Source: Ophiodon elongatus (taxonomy: Eukaryota > Chordata > Actinopteri > Perciformes > Hexagrammidae). From it: DNA of 64,000 nt. A program made the position numbers and the translations under genes. Where the stretch lies: the NCBI GenBank assembly GCA_016806645.1, contig JACSYO010002129.1:2811777-2875776 (forward strand). The letters are read 5' to 3'. Below are positions 12,010-28,371 of this stretch, one piece after another. The notes under the pieces were generated by a model. The model made no database searches. It was not told where the DNA came from and saw only the letters and a program-made list of their open reading frames with translations. Positions within the stretch are counted from its first letter, which is position 1. Each line of letters starts with the position of its first letter.

Positions 12010-14261
12010 ACAAACACCTCCTTGAATACAGCAGTGCATCGGTACACTCATCGCCCGTAGGTTTTTATCGATGCCTTACCGATGATGTGTTGATGCCAGG
12101 AATTGATTCAGTCACGTAAACGTTGTAATGAGACACGGGATTGGTGCCCAAAACAAACCCCATAACCAGAGCCGGGCGCGACACTTACAATACCCTCTTT
12201 CTTAACCGCTAACTGGTTCCATTTGTGCAAACTGGTCTCGATTTGATCTGTTGAGACGGTTCTAAGTAAGATTCAGCTGAGATTTTCATCGCAATATTAC
12301 GTGAAGAGAAAGTGGACATCATTTGGGGAAATACCACTATTTGCTTTCTTCCCGAGAGATCGATGAGAAGACACTCATTAGTTAGGACTCCTGAGCATTA
12401 CTGGTCCTGACCAAGTCATAGTTTCCCCCGTAAAAATGGTGATTTGACGGTTTTAAGCTACAACCGGTAAATAGGTGAGCTTTTAGGGGTGCTGGTAGGT
12501 GGATTTTGTTGCTCTGGGACAAAGCCAGGCTCGCTGTTTACCCGCTTCCTGTCTTTGTGCTACGCTAAGTTATCCAACTGCTGCAGCTTCTTTTTAACTG
12601 TTTCAAACATGAGAGAGGTGGCAATCTTCTCAGTGAAAACTCTCTCTATAGAAATAAAAGCTTATTTCCCAAAATGCAAAACTTTTCAACTTTAAGGACT
12701 TGCTGCAAAATGATGATACCAATAAGATAAGCGACCTACTTGGGTATTGCCTTGATGTAAGCTACCGGACCATTCCTCACACACCGTCTTATGTTTTAAC
12801 TGTGAATTTAACTGAGTTTATAGAATCCTCATGGAATTCTTGCCAGATGACTGTTTTTTTTTTAAATCTTCTGAGTTATGATGTCATTATTACACACAGA
12901 TTGGTAGTAGTCTCAATAATGTTAAAAGGGAGAGAAGCTCCTTCATATTTATAAATGTATGTGTAAAATCTGCTCTGAAAGGTCTTAATTTGGACAATTA
13001 TAATATATTAAGTGAAAATTAATTTAGCAAATGGCAATGAGTACTTAACAATACACAGAGTAAAACTTACACGTGTACAAGTACTGCAGTCGGCGCTAAG
13101 TGCGTCTAAATATATCTTAAAAACCAATGAACTGTGATGACTGTTGACGATTTACACAAATCCATGATGCACTCAACTGTCTACGGTCTACCTGATTGTA
13201 TTGATCTGTATGAACTTTTTGTCTTCTATTCCTTGTCTGTGTCCTTTTAGCTGTGTTGGGTATTCAAGTTTGCAGTAATTTACAGTATTTGTTTTGCCAC
13301 GGTGCTCTTTCTCTGATTTGGTGAAATTCTGCTGCCTTGAAACCGTTTAACTGGTTGTTCAAGAGTCGCTGCTCTCAATACTACTTTGTAACATTACTTT
13401 GACTGTTCATTGTATTACTCAGTGCCAGTTGTGTACGTCAGAGTAAGAATGGAATGTCCATTTACCAAAAAACAGAAATTACATGGGTTTGAGCTTGTCC
13501 TCTTATTAGGTTTCAGACTTTTTTGCTGTCTCACACACTTGTTGTTCTCAGGTTAACCATATATGTGCACATCAGCAAACTATATACCTGCAACTCAATT
13601 AATGAGTAATTTGTGTACCCTTTTTAAATTCATAATCTCAAATAAATGTGTATTTCAAGATTGAGAAAGTAAAATGCAGCTTTCACATAAAGGTGTTTAT
13701 GAAAAAAGAAAGCGAGGCACTAAATGTCCGGTACGGTAGAACATTTTAACTGACAGGAAAGAAAATGGCAAAATCAGAGGATAGAAAAGTGTGAAAAAGC
13801 AGAAAGCTCTGAACAAAGAAAATGTCACTAAGTCGGGTGAGGCAGAAGGACAACATTAGCTTTATTCAATAGTTAGGAAGGAACCCAAAGCTGGTGTATG
13901 TGTCACTATTCATTATAAAACAACGGCAATGGTGCAATGGTTACAAGAATACACCATGCATATTAATTACGGTCTTCTTCACAAATGAAATGTGAACTGA
14001 ACGAACAAACAAAATGTTTTGTCTGAACACTGAACATGAAAAAAACTTGTAACTGCGGATGCAATACTAACTTAGTCATCTTCATTCATTTACATCCTGA
14101 TTTTTTTTTTTTTTTTTTAAAACATTGTTTTCTAATTTTGTTTCAATTAAAATTGAACAATTAACCACTGTTCTGAAGATTTAAAAGTTATAATAAAATC
14201 TGAGAATCCTCCATTGGAGGTCTGAATGAACATTAACAGTTGACCACGTCTTGTTGGTAAA
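12010..14261. other. Convergent intergenic region between slc25a17 and dxo
   Basis: The 3'UTRs of slc25a17 (plus) and dxo (minus) meet here. An AATAAA lies near 13640 (plus) and a TTTATT near 13860 (minus-strand AATAAA). No exon was seen. It includes the old non-autonomous transposon at about 12306-12695. Confidence 0.6.
12306..12695. mobile_element. Degenerate copy of the GGAATAGTTCAACATTTTG MITE
   Basis: The internal order matches the copies at 42.5 and 53.4 kb: a TTTGGGGAAATACC-like start, CTTTCTTCCCGAGAGATCGATGAG, GGTGGATTTTGTT, then TACGCTAAGTTATCCAACTGCTG. The ends are eroded (TTTCCCAAAATGCAAAACTT near 12665). Confidence 0.55.
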
Positions 14262-17023
14262 TCAGGGCTGATGGTGTGAGTCTTTACTGGTCATCTTCTC
14301 CACATACCAGTGTGGCAGGAAGGAATACTGGGAGTCCCGGTGGACGGAGAACGTCACATCTCTGCGTGGCTCCCAGGAGAACAGGTACACCACGCTGGAA
14401 GGGAAATAATAAGGATTCTATGAAAGATATTTGCTTGAAATAAGAAAAGGTTCACAACGTAGTCTGTCATTGCAACTTACCTCGGATTGTCTTCGGTAGC
14501 GATTTGCTTCACAAAAGACAGGAAATCACAGCAAAAGTTCATACAGACTGTCGGCTTCCAGCAGTTTTGTTCATTCTGTCCAGAAAAAATACAGAAGACA
14601 GAAAAGGTGAAAATATTTGTAGTTAATGAAATAGATTTCTCAATGTTTAGATAAGCTTTTGATGACCAGTGTTTTATCGCTGCAAACGACTTCACCGTAC
14701 CTTGATGAGCTGTGAAATCTTAGAGATGGGAAAAGTGTCCACAGTGACGACCACTCCTTCCTCATCCTTAAAACCTGCCACAACACGGGGGACTCCCGGG
14801 AGGAAAGACTGGGCCCACCACTTCAGCAGTTTGAACCTGAGGACCACCAAAAGGGGGACGATAACAGCTTTGAGTGGGTAAAAACAAACATCCCAACCAA
14901 CAAGCATGACATGAAGAAGTGAGGAATCATGTGACGTTTCACCGTTTCATCATCTACCTGTGAAAGTTGCTGCGCTGTTTAGGGGTGCAGATCTCCGCAG
15001 AGGTCTTCAGCTCGACGTAGCATGCAGGAGGAGCTGGAGCTTTGGGATCTTTATCCCGGCAGTCCACCTCACCGGAGAACAGGAGTCTGTGATCCGCCAG
15101 CCGAGTCTGCACCACAGTGCAGAATCCCTCATTAGTGTTCACCACTCCGCCCGGGTCAGGTAAACTGTGGACGTTATCTACAGGGATGGACAAAGGTGAA
15201 GCGTTATCTTTTAAACGTGTGCTTAAAGCCCTATCTGCTTTCACATGATTTGGATTTGTGTGTCAAATGTAAGAAAATGAGACTGGAATGTACGGAAGTT
15301 CATTTGTGCCGGGGAAAAGAAATAAGAGACAAAAAGTTAGAAATAGAATTGGCCTTTTAAGTCAAAATTATGATAAAGCTATTTAACTACTACATCAAAA
15401 GTATTTGATAATCATTTCTAAATCAAAATAATTTGGGACAAAACATGAGACGCAAAGTCGCAATTGACTTTAAAACTTAAAAAAACTTTGACTTGTCAGA
15501 GTTTAGATTTTCTAGGTTCAAAGCTATGAGATACGAAGTCATAACTAAGTCCATTATAGTCTTTGATGTCAATTCAAACCAGATATCTCTTTAGTTTAGA
15601 GGGTATGGTTTAAATCTTGTTCTATATTTATTCTCATTATATACCCAAGACCTTCCTCATTGCCAGTGTTTTGGTTCATTTTGTAAAAAGAAGAAAAAAT
15701 AGGTTTAATGAAATCTTAACTAAAGAGGTAAAAATTAAAGGTTTACATTTGGTACTACCTTGTCATTTGCAAGTGCCTTCATCTTTTCAAGTGTTGATTG
15801 TAAAAAGAAACGTAATTTCTCTCAATGTAAGTTTTAACCTTTCAAGTTCAAATGATTAAATAATAAGTCATAATTTTGAGACAGTAAGTCAAAATATTAA
15901 GATACAACATATACATAAAATGCTATCTCAAATAGAGATCATAAAGTGATGTTATCATTTTGACATTACATTTAGTACTTGCATTTTGTCATTAAGAACA
16001 TGTCACTTACGCTTTTCCTTTCCTGACAGAAATGGGCTTCCACAGATATGACTAAATATAAAACCATATGTTTTTTTCTGTGGTGCACGTGAATATCATA
16101 GTTGAGCTGATGTAAGGCAGTTAATCAATATGATGATTGATCAACAATCAAGGTTGTAAAGAAAACAAAGTAAACAGCAGTTAATATCATACTATATTGC
16201 ATGAACCGACCTACCTGCACATGTGTATTGCTCGAACTTGTATCCCCAGTACATCATCTCCTCGTGTCTCTCTGTGCGGTTCTCTCGTTCCCGTTGAGCA
16301 GCTTCGGTTTCCACTTCGCTGATGTAAAGCGTGCCCCTGAACCTGGTGACGGCTAACAACCAGCCCTCGCGTGTCTCATAAGGAGTGGTCAGCAGCTTGG
16401 TCAGATGACCACGCCATGTCACAAAGTCGGAATCTAAAGCACTGGGAAGAGCAGAGGTGGAACCAATAATACGTGTCCGACAGGAAAGTTGTGGTTGGAG
16501 TAGCAACTATAGATCGCGGGGAGTATCTATCTGACCTGAAAACTAACAATTACACTTACCATGATGAGGCTCCGGGCACCTTTGAGCTGAGCTTTGATTT
16601 ATTGGCCAAAATCCATCGTAGGATGTGGTCCAGCTTCTCCTTCTTACTTGCGTCTTTCTTTATGTAGCGGTCCTTGTATCCATCCTTCAGGTCAAAATTA
16701 GGATTTCTGTCAGGTTCCACATAGTATCTCATCTGCCTGCTGTCATTGACGAATCTACCCTCAGAGTCGAGGGAAAAACATCCTACTTCAACAGGCTGTT
16801 TGTACACTGGAAAGTCTCTTTCATACAACTCCCTTCTGGTGCTCAAATCCTGAGAGCTGTGTGGGTTTTGCCCTGGTGTTGGCCCAGATTGATGCTGGTG
16901 GTGGCTCGGTCTGGAGCGTTTATTCTCACAGTGATTTCTTCCACCGGTATCTCTATGTCGTCTGTGTGCTGACTGGGGGTTTTGGTAGCCGGAGTTGGGA
17001 TTGTGGGCTCTGTGCTGATCCAT
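14262..17023 (-). CDS. dxo: DXO / Dom3Z decapping exoribonuclease
   Basis: Six coding exons: 17023-16560, 16441-16215, 15177-14958, 14836-14701, 14575-14481 and 14394-14262. They total 1275 nt (424 aa) with matched phases. DXO/Rai1 enzymes remove incomplete, non-canonical (including NAD) caps from RNA and degrade the body 5'-3' in the nucleus, as mRNA cap quality control. Visible family motifs are RYYVEPDRNPNFDLKDGY, TWRGHLTKLLTTPYE, the metal-binding FSGEVDCRD block, CYVELKTS (the E-x-K catalytic motif), KLLKWWAQSFLPGVP and VCMNFCCDFLSF. The N-terminal ~60 residues are longer than in human, rich in His, Asn, Arg and Gln, and probably disordered. An acceptor (CCCCACTAG) just upstream of the ATG and a donor at about 17620 indicate a noncoding first exon. 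It is head-to-head with stk19. Confidence 0.97.
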
Positions 17024-17621
17024 TGCTACCTAGTGGGGAAAAGAGCAATGATTTATGAAACCAACCTGACTCATCATCACTCGTGTTGTCACTAAAAAGA
17101 AGTGTGGACCTTTTTTCCTACCTGCTGACACAAGACAACCCACTATTTGTGTATCATATATATAGTACCTTTTATTTTTTATGCTTTGTATTGAACATAA
17201 TAGATGCTTATTGTATACTAGTTTCTAAGGTCTATTATTCTATTATTGCATGGGATCAACAACGTTTATATTATGTATCTATATGCACCCTAATTGAGCA
17301 CATCTCATCGTGATCTGTGTAAATAAAGTCTATTGTGTCTGTATGTGAATGCAGACATAGAATGTAAAGACGCAGAAGTGTGTATTGAATGTTGTGTACC
17401 GCAGAAGTGTGTCTGCGTGGACTAAACAGACGTGTTGCTGTGCAAGCCTGTTGTATGTTAGGTTAATGAAGGTTTCCAAAAATAGCTATTTTTGTGTTTT
17501 GATTTCGCCATGTGAGTTACCTAGCCAACATAAAATCCCCGGTTATTAACGTTAAATGAAAGCCTAACGTACCGTAGTCAGCATACACAACAAAAGCAGC
17601 TAACGTGAAGCTAATGTTACC

Positions 17622-18007
17622 TTTCTGTCAATGCCCCGTCAGACACAATAACAAACAGGACTTTGTGTAAAAACTAGCATATGTTGCGGCGTCTGTTCTA
17701 ATTGACACAATAAAAAAGAGGAAAGAAAGAAAACACAACGTGCAGCTAATAGCGCCACGAGCTAACAACAACTCCCTCTGTTGACACCAAACTCAACGCT
17801 ACTTCCGGGTGCAGTCGCTCCTCCAATCCACTACTTCCGTGTGCAGTTTCTCCTCCCATGCGCTTGGTGGCAGCCGCGTCACTTCCGGTAAAAAAAACAA
17901 GAAGCAGCGTAAAGAAGACTTTCTAAGTTGTCTGTTAGATCTGTGGTGGTACTGAATGGAACCAAAGTGATGTGAATACCAATATTAATGCTATTAGTAG
18001 CGATTAG
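17622..18007. promoter_or_regulatory. Shared dxo/stk19 divergent promoter
   Basis: The noncoding first exon of dxo (minus, donor near 17620) and that of stk19 (plus, donor GTAAGT at 18008) lie a few hundred bases apart. Between them are three ACTTCCG ETS/GABPA-type motifs, at 17801-17810, 17833-17840 and 17881-17890, plus a CCAAT at about 17823-17827. No TATA box is evident. This is the usual composition of a bidirectional housekeeping promoter. The motifs are read directly; bidirectional activity is inferred from gene orientation. Confidence 0.7.
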
Positions 18008-18572
18008 GTAAGTTTTAACTAACGTTAGTTTAACTGGTAAAATATTTTCTCCTGTCTTCAGTAGACACATAAAATAGTGTTAGCTCATTGAGCTACTTAG
18101 ATGTCCTCGTGGATGTATAAAGATACATGTTTATTTAAAAATAAAGGCAAAACTCAGGAAGTTAACTGGTGGGTCGAGGAACACGTGTGTTTTCCATGTC
18201 AATTTGACAGTCTGAGTATTTTTCAAAGCTAAGTTTATTGTTTGGGTTAACAACCTAACCTCGCTGCCAGTGACGTCAGCGTTAGCTAACAACATTTTCT
18301 CTGACATAACGCTACATCGCCCTGGTTATAAACCGCCAGTGTCTCTCAAAATGATTACGACCGTTAACTGGCGTGTTTTATAAACAACAAGTTAACTGTT
18401 TCTTTCCGCAAACGCGAGGGGATGTGATTAATTGTACAACAATGTTTCTGATGGGTCAAATACAAATCTCCCACGGGATCTGTGGAGAGAGAGGGAGAAA
18501 ATAACAGCTGTCTTGATAAACAGGTTTTATTCTGCAAGTCACGATCTGTCTGCCACATGTTTCCCTCCAGGT

Positions 18573-20197
18573 ATGAACCGGAAACGGGCTTTGATTTCAG
18601 ACACTTTCAAGGTGAAGAAAATAAGAAATGAAACTCAGAAGTTTGGAGCAGTCAATAATGGAGATGGTAGGTGGAGCTGCTAAAAAAATGATAATAACAT
18701 GTTTGTCTGATCTCATTCAAGATTATAATTAATTGATTTACCTTCAAGGACCGACTGACGTCAGAGCCACCCTTCAGTATCTCATGACGCTGTTCCCCAG
18801 GAAGCTCTTCAACGACAGCTTACCTCAAATTGTCATGAAGCACCAACTCTACAGCATCCACAATGACAAGACGTTGGTGGACAAGGAGCTGGTAAGACGA
18901 CTCTTTCATGTCAGGAAGGTCATGTGTATGTATCTATCTGAATGTGGAAACCCACCGCCCTCCTTGTGGCCCACAGAATAAACTACGGGAACGAGGAGAA
19001 CTGCTGATGTTCCAGCTCGGGTTCGACACGGACGCTTTCGGGCTGGTTTTTGCTCCTGATTACAAGGCCAAAGTGCTGGCGGGGGAGGATGGCAGGCCTA
19101 CTCGTGCGACAGTGGAGAAATTCTTAGACAAGTTGCTGTGTCCTTGCACAGAACTGAGCTTCAGCAAAGACCGGATGCTCAGGGAGTTTCTCTTCATGGA
19201 CTCCGAGATAACGTATGAAACACTCATTTACCACCTGACATGGCTTTAATGTGTGTCTTCTCCTGTGTTTGGAACTTCTTTATCCGTGTCACAGGGTGTG
19301 AAAATAAATTTTGAAAGATCAGCACATACTATATGTTCTCGCCCTCTAGGCAGCTGGTTAAGTCGGGGGTTCTGACTGTGAGGGATGCAGGCAGCTGGTG
19401 GCTTTCCATTCCCAACTCGGGCAAATTCACCAAGTACTTTATACAAGGTGGGTGTTACGAAAAAACAGTCTCAACAATACTTTGCTTTAATGACATTTCA
19501 GTTTACAATGTTTTTGACAACGCCTTGCTAATTGGAGGACTGTTTGTTTTCTAACCATCTTACTGCTCTTCCTGTTAGGTCGTAAAGCAGTGCTGGGAAT
19601 GGTGAAGAAGTCCAAATATAGTGAAGTCTTAAAGGCGGAGCTGGAGGAGCGCCGGACAACCTCGCATGTGAAATTCCACATGAAGTACCACATCCATGAC
19701 ATCGTTGGTGCAGAGCTGGTAGAAAGGTAACATTTGCTCGTAAAACAAGTTGCGTGCTATCAATTCTGAAAAGGGTTTATTTTTTATTTGAGTTTTTGCA
19801 GTAGTTCAAAGTTTATCCATCTGTCAAATGAAAAGGACAGGTACTTCATGTAGCCGCTCTCTCATTTATGGTCCTTGCGGTTCAGTAATTGAGGGTTTTT
19901 TGTTACTTGTTTGAACAGCCAGCCCTCAGGCCATATGCTGGCTCTCGGGTGTTAAAACGCGTGCTTGTGGTTGTGAAACCCTTAAAAAAACCAGCCGGCT
20001 TGATTGCCGTAGTTATAAAATGCGATTGCTTAAAATCTCAACTCAAGGCGGCTGTTGTTTTTCATTCCATCCACCAATGACAAATTTGACTTATTACTCA
20101 ACAGTTTATTGCATCTTAATTTTCTAAATCAAGACTTTGTCTTCTTCCCAGTATACCTACAACTTCAGGGCCGTTGCTGCGATGTGTCGAGTCCTGA
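18573..20197 (+). CDS. stk19: STK19, winged-helix nuclear protein
   Basis: Six coding exons, all with consistent phases: 18573-18666, 18749-18891, 18977-19212, 19350-19447, 19579-19726 and 20152-20197. They total 765 nt, 254 aa, the length of the revised human STK19. The start MNRKRALISDTFKVKKI follows an acceptor at 18570, so the 5'UTR is spliced. Recognisable blocks are ALQYLMTLFPRKLF-like text (here TLQYLMTLFPRKLFNDSLP), LMFQLGFDTDAFGLVF, SGVLTVRDAGSWWLSIPN and the C-terminal IPTTSGPLL. Once annotated as a kinase, STK19 is now understood as a winged-helix DNA-binding protein that acts in transcription-coupled repair; no kinase catalytic motifs (HRD/DFG) are present here, in agreement. The last exon has only 46 nt, and reading its alternate frame would give a false Asn-rich tail. 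Confidence 0.96.
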
Positions 20198-22857
20198 ACA
20201 ACAACAACAACATTAAAACCCGGTGCTTAGTCGAAGCCTGACGATTGGAAGATTTACAAAGATTGTGAAGTGTTTGTATTATGACCGATGGTAAATTAAT
20301 CAATATTTCAGTTGGATTTTTTGCCAAATGCATTATGACAAACCTTGTGGGTTTATGAATTGTCAATTATGTTGACATGACCTTGTCAGGTTTGGATTTA
20401 TCTTATAATAAAAATGTTTTCTTTGCCTCATATGCAAGTTATAATTTATGTGAACACAATGGAAGCACTTTGATATCACGGTTTGAACTTTGGCTTCTCA
20501 TTGAGATCCGTTACCAGTGTTTCTAGAACTGAATGACAACAATTGGTATAATCAGAGCGTCACTGTCAAAGCTCAATATTTTATTTCAGATGTCTGTTGG
20601 TGTTAATTTATAAAGTTCTCCGCTGCTTTATTAGCAATCGAATGCAACCGATCTGCCACTTATTTCACATTTAGCAAGATTACAATGTTAAATTCTTGGT
20701 GTTTATTTAACTATTTGTATTACTGAGGTCGCAGTTCGTGGTGGTTCTGCACTGTACTGCATTATGTTGAAATGTTTTAATATTCTTCCATCATATTTGT
20801 AAATATTGTGGGCAGAGCAGAAGAACTGCTTCAACATTATGTAGTCCACTGTTCATCTGTAAACTACAATCTCATTTTATTGAATTAATACCTCTGACAG
20901 TTCAAATAACACTTTGCCTTTGTAAAACTGGAATTTATAGCAGAACTGTTGTATTGCATTTGGTTTTACAGGTGAAACTAAAAAATGGAAACTGACATGC
21001 CTCTGGTCCTGTTTTGTGTCTTTGACTCCATGGTTACAATAATGAAAAATGATCTCCAAGTGTCTTTGATAACATTCCATTCACTGTAAAGATTCACTTA
21101 TATGAACAGATACAAGATTTTACAGGGCTAAAAGAATGAAAAAAAAATCTGTCCAAGCTTCAACAAAATAAGTGTCCGTCAGCAGCGCTTTCTAATTTTT
21201 GTGTTTGCATGACAAGTGTTGCATCAAGGAAAATCTGCAGCTGCACTGTCCAACAAAGAGGCAGAAGAGTCGGTTTTACTTGAATTTATTGGCTTTTTCA
21301 AAAAGTGACAATAGCTTTTATCCGTAAGACTAAAGAGTCACAACATTGGCTTGAATTAAAGCACAGCTTGATGTCTGAATACAATACAGATGAGCAACAT
21401 GTACTTAACCCCTGATCTAGTAGTTCAAATACATTTTGTAAATAGGCAAAAAATATAACCGTTGCAATTCTAATCTTAGTTTTCAGTATATGTTGCACAT
21501 ACATGCTATCAGCATTAATTACAAAAAGCTAGGCTTGTAGGGAGATTAAGGTAGCGTTAACTGTAGAGGTAATAAACAAAAGGATATTCATAGTGTTAGT
21601 TAAACAATACAGTGAGTGAAGTGTAACCTCCATGAAGAAAGATACAAAACAGTCAAATCACATGATTATAACAAAAAGATGAGTACGCCGTATACTACAC
21701 CATAACCGACAGTAGCTTTGTTACCGTTATTAGCAGGCATAAATGCTCTTCTTAGTGACATTGCTTAGCCAGTAGTGATGCTGTTAAGAATCAAATGTGC
21801 TGCACAAAAGGTTTCTGATAAATGCCCAAAGAGCATTAAAGGTGCTCTTGTTCCCCGCCACCAAAACAGTTCTAATCCAATATCTAATAAAGGTTTCAGC
21901 GTTGCACTCCTGGGCAGCCACACAGTTGAGACACACTTCTAGGGGAAATATTGCGAAGAGGATTGCGGAGAAAAGAAGAAAAAAAAAAATACCATGAATG
22001 ACCGGTCCGATTGGAGCCAAACACATAAAATACTGGATCATTTAGATTTGTCAGGGTTTAATAGCACGGTTGGTGTCAGAAGATCTGTTCCCGGTCTGAA
22101 TTTTCAGTACGTCTTAGGAGTCATTCAATCCACGAGACTGAATCACCATGAATCATGTGCTCGGACTGAAAACCAACTGGTGAAGAGATTCATGGTGCAC
22201 AAACAGCAACTTGAAGCAAAAAGAACTTCACAGATGATTAGATTCAAGTTCCTCGTTGACAGTGCGACGACACGTGACCGCCCCCGCGAAGTGAAAATTA
22301 ATAAAAATGCCATTGATTATGGAGCTGAACAAACAGCAGCACACAACAGCAAACTGCCAGCTGTGTTTTAAAGGTTTTAAAAGGTTTGAGACAATAGAAC
22401 AAAGATTTTCTTTTCTGTTAAAATACAGCACGTCTGCAGGATGTATTTGGCAATATTGCTTCCACTCAAAACAAACAACTAAGACTGTAAACAAAACAAA
22501 GGGTGGACAACCAGTGGAAGAGCAAATTGAAAACATTCCACGGTCCATTTTTTTTTTTTTTACAAAACATCCAATCCACTTTAGAAGGCCTCAAGAATTT
22601 CATAGTGTTGTCTATACAGTATATGTTGTTGGGAAAGAGCTCGGGTATATCATCTTCCAACCCCTTCTCCTAAATCTGACCCTACGTCAAATTTTTCATG
22701 GAAACAGTTGGTAGATCTGCTGTAGCTACACTTATGGAAGGAAAGAATCTGAAGTACAATGTTTTTGTGTGTATACTGGTGTGTTTCTCCTGTGTCTTTC
22801 GCCACCCCTCACCACTAGCGGCCATGTTCCCCTGTAACCGTTCCAGTGGAGGAAGTC
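20198..22857. other. Convergent region: stk19 3'UTR and long rac 3'UTR
   Basis: A poly(A) signal-like AATAAAA near 20407 fits stk19. On the minus strand an AATAAA (TTTATT at about 21286) could end a ~1.5 kb rac 3'UTR. ORFs across the region are AT-rich and show no domains. Nothing else is supported. Confidence 0.5.
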
Positions 22858-26618
<3,761 letters not shown>

Positions 26619-26800
26619 CGCGCCGCGGCGAGAGGAATGCTACGTGATCCCGGTGAGCTAACGTTAGCTCACAAGTTAGCTCACAAGTCTCTCTCTCCCT
26701 TTCCTTTGTCCGGTGGAACGTCCCAACGGCTCTTCGCTAACAGTCGTTCAGTGGCGCAGCCGAGCCTCGTGTGACGCGGAACAGCGCGTGCGTGGGGTGG
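26619..26800 (-). promoter_or_regulatory. rac 5'UTR/promoter, CpG-rich
   Basis: Upstream of the rac ATG the sequence is CpG-rich (CGCGCCGCGGCG just 5' of the start) and holds a perfect 20-nt palindrome, GTGAGCTAACGTTAGCTCAC, at 26653-26672, followed by a second TTAGCTCACAAG copy. A GT-rich block lies near 26790-26815. The TSS is not determined. Confidence 0.5.
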
Positions 26801-26819
26801 GTGGGTGTGGGAGGAAGTT

Positions 26820-28371
26820 AAAGTAACTTAGCGGGCACTTTAACACGAGTTTCGTCAGAGAATCCCTCGCAACATTCCCATGCTTTCGTCGGCTGATGTC
26901 GGGAAGCTATGGAGCAAAACAGCGGCGGCCACCACCCCTGAGGAGGAAAAAAATGAAGTTAGCCACCGCCACCAGATGGTGCTTCCGGTGAGCGGTGGAG
27001 ACACGCCCACAGACGTTGAGCTGGGACTTCCTCAAAATAAGCAGCTGACGAGCCACCGCTTTTTTTTTTCTTTTTTCTTTTTTAGGAAATCAGACACATG
27101 TAATCATTAAAAAGTGTCGGGAGTTTTGTCTCTTTTTAAAAGTAAATTTTAACTTGGCCACCTAAATAACCACGGATAAGACGGACTATTCAGAGTGTGA
27201 CACGGATTGAGGAAATGACGTGGTTTACTACTACTTCCCTGAACGCTGCTCTCCAGGCACTTCCCCCAAGGACCCCGAAACTGATAGAGAAATGGAGCAG
27301 GGTCCCCCTACTATATATATTGTATAAAATTGTGTTTTATATTAAACTAGGCCTAGTGCCATGTATAAACATACCTTGCTATTGTGCATTCAATACTAAG
27401 CTATTCAAATAATACACAGGTTCATATATTCATGTTTTTATTGTAAACATGTGCAAGGTACAGTGCCACTGCCATTTATAAACATACCTTGTCAACTGAT
27501 ACCAATGCCGATATCAACATTGTCTGTCAATTGCATGATAATCATGCATACAAGCTATTCAAATTGACGTTTTTATATATTTTTTATATATTTTACTGAA
27601 AGATAACATATTCTGCCTCCATTTATCCATTTGCTACAACATGTTGGATTCATTTTAATGTGTATTTAAAGACATTTCAATTGTTTTCTCTCTTTTATTA
27701 ATGAGGAAATTCCCCATCAATAAAAATAAATGGAATGACTCCAGACTTTGACTTCGAACTATTTGAACTATTTGAATATGGCAACACTATTAGATGTAAA
27801 ATACAAAAATAAAAACAATGCGGTTGTTAAAACGTATAACATTATTGCCAGATACACCCAATACATACTTTTTTTTAATTCATCTATTTTGTATTGCCTT
27901 AAAAGATATAGCCCTGGTATGAGCTGCTTTGCTTGTTCATAAATTGTATGTACATACTTTTTATTTTTATTTTGTATTCTTTATTTAACAATTGCACATG
28001 TACAATTTCATAAATTGTCAATAACAAACAGCAAAGTACATTTAAATACAGTCAAACGAACAAGCCATATGTATGTAATTACTGTGCTAACAATAAATAA
28101 AAATAAAAAATCTGCCTTCAGCTGGAGTTCAGGACAAAAATAATCCACACAGATTTTCAACTTCCGTGTGTGTCACACCGTTACGAGTCCCCCCGTTCAC
28201 CATAATAGGAACAGATTGCGGAGCCGTTGGGGTGGAGTAGCTCTGCCAACACAACCGGGCACACAAAAAAAAATGGAGCTCGGAGTCAGTGAGCGATAGA
28301 GACATGACCTGTCACCCATCAGTCTCCTCGGCTCTCTAACGGACGCGGTTACCGGGGCAGACGTCGCCCGG
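26820..28371. other. Intergenic region between rac and the SMIM10-like gene (divergent)
   Basis: The first part, to about 27300, is moderately CpG-rich. The middle (27300-28100) is AT-rich with no recognisable exon. The part after 28140 rises in CpG and probably includes the promoter and 5'UTR of the plus-strand microprotein gene. Confidence 0.45.

Noticed and set aside
16625..16972. 115-codon plus-strand ORF with hydrophobic segments
   Set aside because: Antisense shadow of dxo exon 1.
20157..20366. Asn-rich alternative end of stk19
   Set aside because: The exon phase fixes the other frame (IPTTSGPLL), which matches the family C-terminus.
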